From assembly GCF_900605495.1 (NCBI RefSeq), contig NZ_LR027600.1, forward strand, positions 186,001 through 250,000: DNA of 64,000 nt, written 5' to 3'. Of the stretch, positions 50,570 through 58,549 are shown piece after piece (position 1 is the stretch's first letter; the number at the start of each line of letters is the position of its first letter). Made by a program: the position numbers and the translations under genes. This DNA comes from Bacilliculturomica massiliensis (GTDB lineage Bacteria > Bacillota > Clostridia > Peptostreptococcales > Anaerovoracaceae). The notes beneath the pieces were generated by a model that had not been told where the DNA came from, did no database searches, and worked only from the letters and a program-made list of their open reading frames with translations.

Positions 50570-53500
50570 ATGGACAAATCCCTGTACTTAGAGAAGAATA
50601 TCAGCCAGCAGCCGGCCATTGATCTGCTGCGGTCCATGGGCTATACCTACATTTCCCCAGAGGACTGCGAGGTGCAGAGAGGCAGCCGGTACCATGTGCT
50701 GCTGAAAGATATTCTTCGGGGGCAACTGCGGAGACTCAACCGCTACGCCTTCGCCGGTGCGGAAAACGAGTTCTCCGCCGCAAACATTGAGCGGGCTATG
50801 GAAGATCTGGACGAGCCGTTAACTGATGGCCTGGTCCGCTCCAGTGAAAAAATCTATAATGCCCTGTTGCTGGGCAAAAGCTATCCAGAGACTGTAGGAG
50901 AGGGTAAAACCCTCAGTTTCAATCTGAAATACATTGACTGGGAGCACCCGGAGAACAACCTGTTCCATGTTACCGAGGAGTTTGCAGCAGACAGCCGGGA
51001 CAAGCTTCACAATGCCCGGCCGGATATCGTGCTGTTTATCAACGGTATTCCCTTCGCCGTCATCGAGTGTAAAGCCCCGCAAGTCAGTGTAGAGCAGGCT
51101 GTGGAGCAGAACATCCGCAACCAACAAAAGGAATACATTCCTCAGCTCTACAAGTTTGCCCAGATTGTGATGGCGACCAATAAAAACGCTGTGAAGTATG
51201 CCACCACCGGTACACCTAAAAAATTCTGGAATGTGTGGAAAGAACAGGACGCCGCTTTTCTGGAAGATGCACTTGCCCAGCATGTGATCGACCGCACCCC
51301 AACGGAGCAGGATCGGAATTTGATTTCTCTGTTCAGCAAAGAACGGGTCATGGAACTGATCCGGTACTTTGTGCTCTTTGACGCCAATGTAAAGAAAATC
51401 TGCCGATATCAGCAGTATTTCGCCATCAAAGAGATTATCAAGGCCATTCAACAGCAGGATGAAAAGGGAAACCGACAAAGCGGCGTTATCTGGCATACCC
51501 AGGGCAGCGGCAAGAGCCTGACCATGGTTATGTTGGCAAAGTATATCTTGATAGAACTGTCCGACTGCAATCCGAAAGTGGTCGTTGTTACTGATCGTAA
51601 GGAATTGGATCGTCAGATTGCAGTCACCTTTGCACACACCCGTCTCAATCCGGCTCGGGCCACTAGTGGACGGAATCTGGTAGAACTGCTGAATAGCGGC
51701 AAGGCGGATGTAGTCACTACCGTCATCAATAAGTTTAACACCGCTGAAAAAATGGAGCACAAGAATTATTCGCAGGATGTGTTTCTGCTGGTGGATGAGA
51801 GCCATCGTTCCAACTATGGCCTGCTGGCCACTAAAATGAGGGCGGTGTTTCCCAATGCCTGCTATATTGGATTTACCGGAACGCCTTTGATGAAAAAAGA
51901 GAAGAACACTATGGCGAAGTTCGGAAAGCTGATCCACAAATATACTATCAAAGACGGTGTGGATGACGGAGCCATTGTGCCGCTCATTTACGAAGGCCGC
52001 TTTGTGGAACAGAATGTGGACGAGGCAAATATCGACCTCTGGTTTAAACAGACTACCAAACGGCTCACGGAAGCGCAGCGAGATGACCTTTCCCGAAAAT
52101 GGAGCAGTATTCGCCGCCTGACCTCCACCGATGCCCGTATCAAGCGGATCGCTCTGGATATCAATGAGCACTTTATTGATGGATACAAAGATACCGGTTT
52201 TAAGGCTATGCTGGCTACTAACTACAAGCGGGATGCGATTCGGTATCTGGAGTGTTTTGAGCAATTTGGGGATTTGAACTGTGCCGTGGTGATTTCACCA
52301 CCTGATCTGCGGGAAAGTGTAGACGATATAGACGAGGGTGCCGACGATAAGGTCATTGCCTACTGGAATAAAATGATGAACCGCTACGGTGACGCAGATG
52401 CCTATGAAGAGGCAATGAAGAACCAGTTCTGCGCAGGGGACATCGATATTCTTATCGTGTGCAGTAAGCTGCTTACCGGTTTTGATGCTCCCATCTGCCA
52501 GGTACTCTACATCGATAAAGAGTTGAAAGAACACGGACTGCTCCAGGCTATTGCTCGCACCAACCGTTTGTATGAAGGCAAGGACTACGGCTTGATTGTG
52601 GACTACCGTGGACTGATTGAAAAACTGGATACTGCTATGGATCTGTACAGCGGCGCCGGGCTGGAGAACTTTGACGGCGGAGACCTGAAGGGAGTCGTGG
52701 TAGATGTCATGTCGTCTGTGTCTTGCCTCCGTGAAGCCTATACCCGGTTGACGGAACTATTTGCAGACTTGAAAAATCCACGCGACGCCGAAGAAGTGGA
52801 AGTGTTTCTTGCTGATAATAAGAAGCGAGAGAACTTTTATAATCTTCTCTGTGCTTTTGGTAAAGCATTGAATATGGTGCTGAATGCGGAACAGGCATAT
52901 GCAGCCGTTCCGAAAGATGAATTGAAGCAGTACCAAAACACATTTATCTTTTTCTCCAAGGTACGCCGCAGCGTGAAAATCCGTTATTGCGATGCCATTG
53001 ATAACCGGGAATATGAACCGCTGATGCAAAATCTTCTGGATACACACCTCTCAGTAGCTGGTCTAAAACAAATTACCAACCCCATCGATATTCTGAACAA
53101 GGATGACTTTGAGCGGGAATTGGAGGAATTGGGATCTCTTCGAGCGAAGGCAGATGCTATTACCAGCAAATTAACCCGTAGCATCAGCGAAAAGTATCAA
53201 GAGAATCCTGCCTATTATGACAGTTTCTCCAAGCGGATTAAGGATGCATTGGATCAGTACAAGGAAAAGGTGATATCGGATGCCGAATATCTAGCAAAGA
53301 TGCGTACCATCATGGAAGATTATCACGCTGGAAAGAGTAGCGTAACCTATCCGGAATCCATCAAGAATAATGTTCATGCCCAGGCATTTTACGGTGTTCT
53401 TTCTGCGGTGTTTGACGAAGCAAAAGAAGAGGAAGTTTCTCCTGATTTTGTTGCAGAGATTGCGGAAGAGATTACAAAAATTGTGGCCAACCACAGTCAG

Positions 53501-53659
53501 GTAGACTGGACCAACAACAAAACAATCCACGACCGAATCTCGCAGGATATTGATGATCTTTTTTATGACTACGAGAAAAAGCGAGGATTAAAACTGTCTT
53601 TTGACACCATCGATAAAATCATTGAAAATGTCAAAACAGTGGCGCTTCGGAGGTTTTGA
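50570..53659 (+). CDS. hsdR: Type I restriction enzyme HsdR
   Basis: 1029 residues, the motor-nuclease subunit. The N-terminal nuclease domain has RPDIVLFINGIPFAVIECKA (the D...ExK core, residues about 150-170). The helicase part has WHTQGSGKSLTMVMLA (Walker A, near 305), LLVDESHRSNYG (DEAD-like box), YIGFTGTPL and QAIARTNRLYEG. The C-terminal helical region binds the methyltransferase. AAAGGAGG precedes the ATG. It cuts unmethylated foreign DNA far from the recognition site after translocation. No truncation is visible. Confidence 0.95.
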   Translation: MDKSLYLEKNISQQPAIDLLRSMGYTYISPEDCEVQRGSRYHVLLKDILRGQLRRLNRYAFAGAENEFSAANIERAMEDLDEPLTDGLVRSSEKIYNALLLGKSYPETVGEGKTLSFNLKYIDWEHPENNLFHVTEEFAADSRDKLHNARPDIVLFINGIPFAVIECKAPQVSVEQAVEQNIRNQQKEYIPQLYKFAQIVMATNKNAVKYATTGTPKKFWNVWKEQDAAFLEDALAQHVIDRTPTEQDRNLISLFSKERVMELIRYFVLFDANVKKICRYQQYFAIKEIIKAIQQQDEKGNRQSGVIWHTQGSGKSLTMVMLAKYILIELSDCNPKVVVVTDRKELDRQIAVTFAHTRLNPARATSGRNLVELLNSGKADVVTTVINKFNTAEKMEHKNYSQDVFLLVDESHRSNYGLLATKMRAVFPNACYIGFTGTPLMKKEKNTMAKFGKLIHKYTIKDGVDDGAIVPLIYEGRFVEQNVDEANIDLWFKQTTKRLTEAQRDDLSRKWSSIRRLTSTDARIKRIALDINEHFIDGYKDTGFKAMLATNYKRDAIRYLECFEQFGDLNCAVVISPPDLRESVDDIDEGADDKVIAYWNKMMNRYGDADAYEEAMKNQFCAGDIDILIVCSKLLTGFDAPICQVLYIDKELKEHGLLQAIARTNRLYEGKDYGLIVDYRGLIEKLDTAMDLYSGAGLENFDGGDLKGVVVDVMSSVSCLREAYTRLTELFADLKNPRDAEEVEVFLADNKKRENFYNLLCAFGKALNMVLNAEQAYAAVPKDELKQYQNTFIFFSKVRRSVKIRYCDAIDNREYEPLMQNLLDTHLSVAGLKQITNPIDILNKDDFERELEELGSLRAKADAITSKLTRSISEKYQENPAYYDSFSKRIKDALDQYKEKVISDAEYLAKMRTIMEDYHAGKSSVTYPESIKNNVHAQAFYGVLSAVFDEAKEEEVSPDFVAEIAEEITKIVANHSQVDWTNNKTIHDRISQDIDDLFYDYEKKRGLKLSFDTIDKIIENVKTVALRRF

Positions 53660-53664
53660 CAGCA

Positions 53665-54390
53665 ATGGTACAGGAAAGAACTGTCTTATACGAAAATAAC
53701 GAGATTCACTATCTTCTGGAACAGAAGCCGGTGAAAAATCTGAATTTGCGGGTTCATAAGGATTGTAAGGTTTATGTTTCGGCTAATTCAGATGTCCCTA
53801 CTGAAAAAGTTGACGATTTTGTAGTGAGCAAAGGGGCCTATATCCGCTCAGCGCAAAGAAAGTTTCGTGAGATGGCACAGTATGCCCCTCAACCTAAGCA
53901 ATATGTCAGCGGAGAGACTTTTTATCTGTTGGGCCGAGGCGTCCGCCTGAAAGTGGAGAAAAATGTGCGAGACTCCATTTCCTCTGACGGGATATATCTT
54001 CATCTTCGTGTGAAAGACACGGAGGATTTTAGGAAAAAGCAAAAGATGGTAAGCCGTTACCTGGATGAGCAATGTCGAACTGTTTTTGGAGAGATTATTT
54101 CAGAAATCTATCCAGTATTCCAAAAATATGGAGTACCTATGCCGACATTACGGATTCGTGACATGGAGACACGGTGGGGATCTTGCTTGGAAAAAAAAGG
54201 GGTTATCACACTGAACAAGCGTTTACTTGAAGCCCCTCGAAACTGTATTGAATATGTCGTAATGCATGAGTTCTGTCATTTTATCCACCCAAATCATTCA
54301 AAGCACTTTTATAGTTTCTTGGCCATGCTAATGCCTGATTGGAAGGAACGTAAGACAGTTTTAGATCGTAGTGCAACATTTTGGCTATGA
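53665..54390 (+). CDS. YgjP/SprT-like zinc metallopeptidase (M48/DUF45)
   Basis: About 241 residues. The zinc site is VMHEFCHFIHPNHSKHFY (HExxH plus a third His) and the family signature RWGSCLEKKGVITLNKRL precedes it. CGGAGG sits 11 bases before ATG 53665; a TTG at 53656 overlapping the hsdR stop is the alternative. YgjP-like peptidase genes are often next to hsdR, but their role in restriction is not established. Confidence 0.85.
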   Translation: MVQERTVLYENNEIHYLLEQKPVKNLNLRVHKDCKVYVSANSDVPTEKVDDFVVSKGAYIRSAQRKFREMAQYAPQPKQYVSGETFYLLGRGVRLKVEKNVRDSISSDGIYLHLRVKDTEDFRKKQKMVSRYLDEQCRTVFGEIISEIYPVFQKYGVPMPTLRIRDMETRWGSCLEKKGVITLNKRLLEAPRNCIEYVVMHEFCHFIHPNHSKHFYSFLAMLMPDWKERKTVLDRSATFWL

Positions 54391-54434
54391 GCACTAGGGA
54401 GAAAAAAATAATGCCGATGAGGTTATGTCACCCC

Positions 54435-54544
54435 GGACCGGATAAGGGCGTAGATATGTTGGTACACTTGGTTTTGGAAGTCACAAAATCTGTGTTCAGG
54501 TTAAGTCCGCGGACATGTCAGTAGATCGGATTGTTCTAGACTAG
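54435..54544 (+). pseudogene. Decayed Mrr-type restriction endonuclease fragment
   Basis: From 54435 the frame reads GPDKGVDMLV; from 54461 another frame reads GTLGFGSHKICVQVKSADMS, continuing to a stop at 54542. Together these reproduce the catalytic core of Mrr-like endonucleases (GPDGGVDI, then LGFG...ICVQVKS, with the QxK motif). A frameshift and the short length show that it is a remnant. Confidence 0.6.
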
Positions 54545-54615
54545 TTGTGTGGTTTGATGAAGAATTTATTGTATGATATAATCGGTTTGTAAGGTGCAAA
54601 TCATTGTCAATTTAC

Positions 54616-54633
54616 TGGCAACACCATGGCAAC
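54616..54633 (+). repeat. Paired TGGCAAC repeats near the right end (putative integrase arm sites)
   Basis: TGGCAAC-ACCA-TGGCAAC, the same spacing and orientation as at 39908-39925. Confidence 0.65.
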
Positions 54634-54734
54634 AAAAAATCAGATAGCCTCTACTATCTGAATAATGAAAAGAATACCAATACTATGAGATAAATTCCAT
54701 AAGCAAATCCGTTTAGAAAACATCTAACAGGAGC

Positions 54735-54746
54735 GAGTGGGAATAA
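54735..54746 (+). other. Right attachment site (attR) of the first island segment
   Basis: GAGTGGGAATAA matches the guaA end with one difference. GTTTAGA begins exactly 24 bases upstream, a spacing shared with the third site at 56887. Confidence 0.7.
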
Positions 54747-54756
54747 ATTGAAAAAG

Positions 54757-54788
54757 CCGAAAAACGCAATAATACCAACGTTTTTCGG
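54757..54788 (+). terminator. Inverted repeat just after attR
   Basis: CCGAAAAACG and CGTTTTTCGG are perfectly complementary around a 12-base loop. Confidence 0.5.
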
Positions 54789-54901
54789 GATCTCAAAACC
54801 TCGTTGATAAGACTATTCTTGAACAGCGTTATTCGCTGTATCAAGTGATTTGTGGGCAAAAAGTAATTTCTAAAGGCTCACAAAACACCATATTAACAGT
54901 A

Positions 54902-54942
54902 AACCCCGTACTGACGGAAGAAAAAATCAGTACGGGGTTTTG
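54902..54942. terminator. Terminator upstream of the AbiE genes
   Basis: AAACCCCGTACTGA pairs with TCAGTACGGGGTTTT; a T-rich tail follows on the plus strand and an A-rich flank on the other. Confidence 0.75.
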
Positions 54943-55073
54943 TCGTTTATATGGTTATTTCAGTTTTATCCTTAAAGGCTTCTGTTAGCTATAGTCTCCA
55001 TTGTGTATCTGAACTCTTTTTCATAATTCCAAGATGAGTGCTTTACATTGCTTAAATATTGTTCAACATATCA

Positions 55074-55961
55074 TCACTTACTACCAATATCATCGGAGTA
55101 AGCGTATTCTGTGTTTTCTACTGCCGCCGTAAACGGTTTTGTAAGAAAAGTGCTTATCGTCTTAAGCACTGTGCCGAAATCATCCGTATTAGTATCAATC
55201 TTTCTGCAAAATGCTTTCCATTTTTTCTGCATAGCATAATCGTTATCAAATGTCATTACCTGTTCAAACTGTTCTATAGTAAAATTATGATAACGATTTT
55301 CAAAAGTCATTTTTAGTGCTTCGGTCAGCGCCTTGCCGTCAAAATCAAACTTGTTTGCAAGGTAATAAATATCGTAATAGTCTTTCATTCTGCTTGAAAA
55401 TTCCATCAGGGTGAGGATGGCATCTATCTTTTCGGCAATGGTTGTTTCAAGAGAATAAGTATTTACAGTTGGTGCAGTAAAATCATCAAGCTGCGTTGGA
55501 ATTTTTCTCCTTTCCTGTTTTGGCACGATTACATCGCCCACACCGAAATCAATGCTGAACGGTGTTCTTGTGTTTTTGATACACGCCACAAGGGAAGCGC
55601 CAATACCCGCATATTTTTTCGCAACCGAAATTGGGGCAATATCTTTTATTTCAAAAGTTATAAAATCATTTTCCGTAGGGGCGGAAATGATTTCTTCTAA
55701 TACAGTTCTTAACTGTTCGGGTGTATTGGGAACTTTCTGAAGAAGAAAATCTACATCTACTGTTACTCGGCTGTCAAAGTCAGTAACCGAATAAATAAAC
55801 AATCCTCCTTTTAATATAAGGTTTTCTGCATATTTGGATTTTTCCAAGCGACGCAGGAATTCCTCTTGGCAAAAGAGTTGCAGGCAAAGCTGATAGCTTC
55901 TTCCGCTTTCCTTTGCTTTATTTTTCAGTCGTGCAAGCACGGAGGTAACTGTATCAGCCAT
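55074..55961 (-). CDS. abiEii: AbiEii toxin (nucleotidyltransferase)
   Basis: 295 residues, toxin of a type IV toxin-antitoxin and phage abortive-infection pair. Nucleotidyltransferase motifs are ENLILKGGLFIYSV (Lys-Gly-Gly loop near residue 50) and RVTVDVDFLLQ (Asp pair near residue 69), with TIAEKIDAIL and RMKDYYDIYYLA further on. Its start overlaps the antitoxin stop by 8 bases, the usual arrangement. Codon use is AT-rich. Confidence 0.9.
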   Translation of the reverse strand: MADTVTSVLARLKNKAKESGRSYQLCLQLFCQEEFLRRLEKSKYAENLILKGGLFIYSVTDFDSRVTVDVDFLLQKVPNTPEQLRTVLEEIISAPTENDFITFEIKDIAPISVAKKYAGIGASLVACIKNTRTPFSIDFGVGDVIVPKQERRKIPTQLDDFTAPTVNTYSLETTIAEKIDAILTLMEFSSRMKDYYDIYYLANKFDFDGKALTEALKMTFENRYHNFTIEQFEQVMTFDNDYAMQKKWKAFCRKIDTNTDDFGTVLKTISTFLTKPFTAAVENTEYAYSDDIGSK

Positions 55962-56589
55962 TGAGAAGCACCTCCATCAGTTCTGTAACCTTTTTATATA
56001 CTCTGAGTTTCTTGGCATATACGGAAAGGTTTTGCAAGTTTTTCTTTGCATCGTTGGCGTAGGCATTCAGAGCCTTGTTAAATGTTTCATTGTCAAGTCT
56101 TGAACGGTATTTGAAGCAATCACAAATCGTTCGTTCTCGGTCATATATAGAAAGGGTAACACCTGCAAAATCAGCCGTGGTTTTTCCAAGCTCGTACAAT
56201 TCAGGCTGCATATAGTAAGGTTGCAGAGCTAGAGCATCCACATCCAGTTTTGTTCTTGACATAGAGCGTGGCACAGCTATTGACCATTTTCGGGGAGCAA
56301 AATCACTATATCCATAATGGAAAAGGGCAGATTCTACGCACACGATTGCCTTTGGGATGAGTGTGGCAAGTAGTTGTTCTTCAGAAGACGGTGTGTGTTC
56401 AGCAAGCTGATAATAGCCGTGGCGTATACGGCCAAGATACCCTGCATTACACATATTCACTACATCAACAGCACGCAGTCCCGCAGCAACGAAATCAGCA
56501 GACTTAGCAATGCCACCTTTGCTTATAATAACTTCTTTGGCAAGTTCTTGAATGTTCACGCATTCACCCGATTTCTTAAATAAATTCAT
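55954..56589 (-). CDS. abiEi: AbiEi antitoxin (transcriptional regulator)
   Basis: About 211 residues. An N-terminal winged helix (ISKGGIAKSADFVAAGLRAVDV, then YLGRIRHGYYQLAE) is followed by the AbiEi C-terminal domain (VCVESALFHYGYSDFAPRKW, LSIYDRERTICDCFKYRSRL). It represses its own promoter and counteracts AbiEii. The start at ATG 56589 is uncertain; GTG 56559 has a better ribosome binding site (GGGTGA) and would give the family-like MNIQELA start. Confidence 0.85.
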   Translation of the reverse strand: MNLFKKSGECVNIQELAKEVIISKGGIAKSADFVAAGLRAVDVVNMCNAGYLGRIRHGYYQLAEHTPSSEEQLLATLIPKAIVCVESALFHYGYSDFAPRKWSIAVPRSMSRTKLDVDALALQPYYMQPELYELGKTTADFAGVTLSIYDRERTICDCFKYRSRLDNETFNKALNAYANDAKKNLQNLSVYAKKLRVYKKVTELMEVLLNG

Positions 56590-56590
56590 G

Positions 56591-56610
56591 CACAATAAAA
56601 TTTAATTGTG
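56591..56610 (-). promoter_or_regulatory. Putative AbiEi operator
   Basis: CACAATAAAATTTAATTGTG, a 20-base near-palindrome with one mismatch per arm, downstream of the promoter. AbiEi proteins are known to bind inverted repeats in their own promoter regions. Confidence 0.6.
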
Positions 56611-56620
56611 TACGGATTTA

Positions 56621-56649
56621 ATTATAGTAGAAGGCTCTAGAAAGTGCAA
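56621..56649 (-). promoter_or_regulatory. Promoter of abiEi-abiEii
   Basis: On the minus strand TTGCAC (56649-56644), 17 bases, TATAAT (56626-56621). Confidence 0.75.
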
Positions 56650-56886
56650 TAAAAATTACGCACATGATTCTGCAAACTGTGCGTGAAATTAAAATTTGCT
56701 ATTGCAAAATTTTTAAATAATCATTAAAATAAATTCAATAGCAGATCCGCTTGCGATCATTCTTTTTTCGCAACCATTGGTTTTATCATCGCTGATAAGA
56801 ATTTGATGAATTCCCGTCATACAGGCAGTATAATATAGAAGTCAAATCCTCTAAACAATATCGTTTAGAGCCATAGTTGACTTGGC

Positions 56887-56898
56887 GAGTGTGAATAG
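56887..56898 (+). other. Third guaA-type attachment-like site
   Basis: GAGTGTGAATAG, with GTTTAGA starting 24 bases upstream exactly as at attR (54711/54735). It probably marks the outer edge of a second inserted segment carrying AbiE. Confidence 0.55.
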
Positions 56899-56947
56899 GG
56901 TTCGCGCTGGAAATTCAACGTTTTGACGGAGGATCGGATCAATAGGG

Positions 56948-56997
56948 ACTGTGTATGATATTTCCTGTAGTTGGGCTCATCATACACAGTTTTTTTG
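56948..56997 (+). terminator. Strong terminator after the third att-like site (possibly the original guaA terminator)
   Basis: ACTGTGTATGAT pairs perfectly with ATCATACACAGT and is followed by seven T. No gene lies directly upstream on the plus strand, so it may be the terminator of guaA, displaced 17 kb by the insertions. Confidence 0.75.
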
Positions 56998-57142
56998 ACG
57001 CCGGGTCAGATTTATGGAAAGGCGCATCCCGCCACGGCGGTTCCGTGTTTTTGAAAGCTGCACTGAGCAGTGCAGGGATACGGTGTGCTGCTGTTCGTAT
57101 CTTAGCTGGTAAATGGCATTTATTTAACAGGAGATAGATATC

Positions 57143-57682
57143 ATGAATAAACAAGTCGTCCATATATACGGCGCCTCTGGATCCGGAACTTCAACGATAG
57201 GTAAATTTATTGCTTTTAAATCAGGACACTTTTTTATGGATACGGATGACTATTTTTGGGAATCAACAGATCCTCCCTATACGACGAAAAGGAATAGTTC
57301 TGAAAGAATCGCACTGATGAAAAGTGATATTGCAAAACATGATAAAGTAGTTATTTCCGGTTCACTGGTCGATTGGGGCGATGAACTGATCCCTTTCATC
57401 ACATTGGCGATTCGAGTGGAAACAGATACTGAAATACGAATTGACAGATTGAAAAAAAGAGAGCGGGCGCAATTTGGAAACAGGATCGATGTGGGCGGAG
57501 ATATGTATGAAAATCACCGGGATTTTATTGACTGGGCAGCTTCTTACGATCATGGCGGCTTAGACATGAGAAGCAGGTTAAAACACGATGAATGGCAAAA
57601 ACAATTGCAGTGTCAACTGATTTTGTTGGATGGAAGTTTACCTGTGGAAAAAAATTTTGAAATAATACGGCGATATCTGTAG
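57143..57682 (+). CDS. Small P-loop nucleotide kinase-like protein
   Basis: 179 residues. The N-terminal P-loop is HIYGASGSGTSTIGKFIAFK (residues 7-26), followed by FFMDTDDYFW, KVVISGSLVDWGDELIPF, a variable lid (RLKKRERAQFGNRIDVGG) and a C-terminal ILLDGSLPVEKN. This resembles adenylate- or shikimate-kinase-like ATPases annotated only as AAA or kinase-like. GGAG precedes the ATG. The gene stands alone. The substrate is unknown. Confidence 0.75.
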   Translation: MNKQVVHIYGASGSGTSTIGKFIAFKSGHFFMDTDDYFWESTDPPYTTKRNSSERIALMKSDIAKHDKVVISGSLVDWGDELIPFITLAIRVETDTEIRIDRLKKRERAQFGNRIDVGGDMYENHRDFIDWAASYDHGGLDMRSRLKHDEWQKQLQCQLILLDGSLPVEKNFEIIRRYL

Positions 57683-57957
57683 ATGCCCTATCTGTCGGGG
57701 AGATGACAAAAGCGGCCGGGCCGTCCACGGTCAAGATGAGCAGCGCAAAATGCGCCGTCATTGACAGCCGTTCCATTTTATTTAACCGGGAGAGCGTATA
57801 CGGCATTGCACGTTTGACGTGTGTGCGAGACTTGCAGGACTATGCCTGCATCATGAAAATAACGGATCTGACGCGGGGCTGGTTCTAGTGTGTTTTGAAG
57901 ACAGCCGGACAGCAGGCGCCGCCACGTTCCGACCATAGGGCTGAGATAGCGTCCCTG
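57683..57957. other. Gap before the marR promoter
   Basis: A 61-codon frame starts at 57703 behind GGGGAG, but its product is not recognisable and I do not call it a gene. Confidence 0.35.
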
Positions 57958-57985
57958 TTGACAAATGAGGGGAGCGTGTTATAGT
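57958..57985 (+). promoter_or_regulatory. Promoter of the marR gene
   Basis: TTGACA (57958-57963), 16 bases, TATAGT (57980-57985). Confidence 0.8.
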
Positions 57986-57989
57986 AAGG

Positions 57990-58001
57990 GTGTATATACA
58001 C
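57990..58001 (+). promoter_or_regulatory. Palindromic operator, probably of the MarR regulator
   Basis: GTGTATATACAC, a perfect 12-base palindrome at the expected transcription start. Such sites are typical for MarR self-repression. Confidence 0.6.
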
Positions 58002-58034
58002 GATGATGGTCCAATACATGATGGGAGGGAAGAG

Positions 58035-58457
58035 ATGACGACGCCATTTATGAGCCCATGTTACTGCGCGAACCTGCGCCGGGCGGCCGGAGCGATGACG
58101 GAAGCGTATGACGATAACTTCAGCGGATTAGGGCTGTCTGCTGCCCAGTACTATCTGCTGATCAATCTGTCACGGCTGGAGCCTGTGAATACAACGCAGC
58201 TGGCCAGGCACGTGGGACTGGAACGCAGTACTCTGGTGCGAAATATGCGTCTTCTTTTGAAAAATGGCTGGGCAGAGGACTGGGCCGACGGCAGAGAGCA
58301 TCGATTCCGGCTGACGAAGGCGGGAAATCGTCTGCTGGATCAGGCGAAGCCGCTGTGGGAGGAAACGCAGCGCAGCATTATGGAGCAGCTGGGTGCAGAG
58401 GACGCCGAGGAGCTGATCCGGCTGCTGCGGAAGGTGCAGAGTTTGAAAAAGCCCTAG
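58035..58457 (+). CDS. MarR-family transcriptional regulator
   Basis: 140 residues with the winged helix LSAAQYYLLINLSRLEPVNT, TQLARHVGLERSTLVRNMRL and the wing GREHRFRLTKAGNRLLDQ. GGGAGG lies 8 bases before ATG 58035. The palindrome at its promoter and the adjacent redox protein gene 92 bases downstream suggest it regulates itself and perhaps that gene. Confidence 0.88.
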   Translation: MTTPFMSPCYCANLRRAAGAMTEAYDDNFSGLGLSAAQYYLLINLSRLEPVNTTQLARHVGLERSTLVRNMRLLLKNGWAEDWADGREHRFRLTKAGNRLLDQAKPLWEETQRSIMEQLGAEDAEELIRLLRKVQSLKKP

Positions 58458-58549
58458 CCCATTAAAAGGGGACGGTAAAAAGCGGAAAAATGATTTAGTC
58501 AATATGAGTCTGCGGAAAAACAGGCAAAATAGTGAGAGAGGAGAAAGAA

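Noticed and set aside
57703-57888. 61-codon frame after the kinase gene
   Set aside because: No recognisable sequence and no context support.
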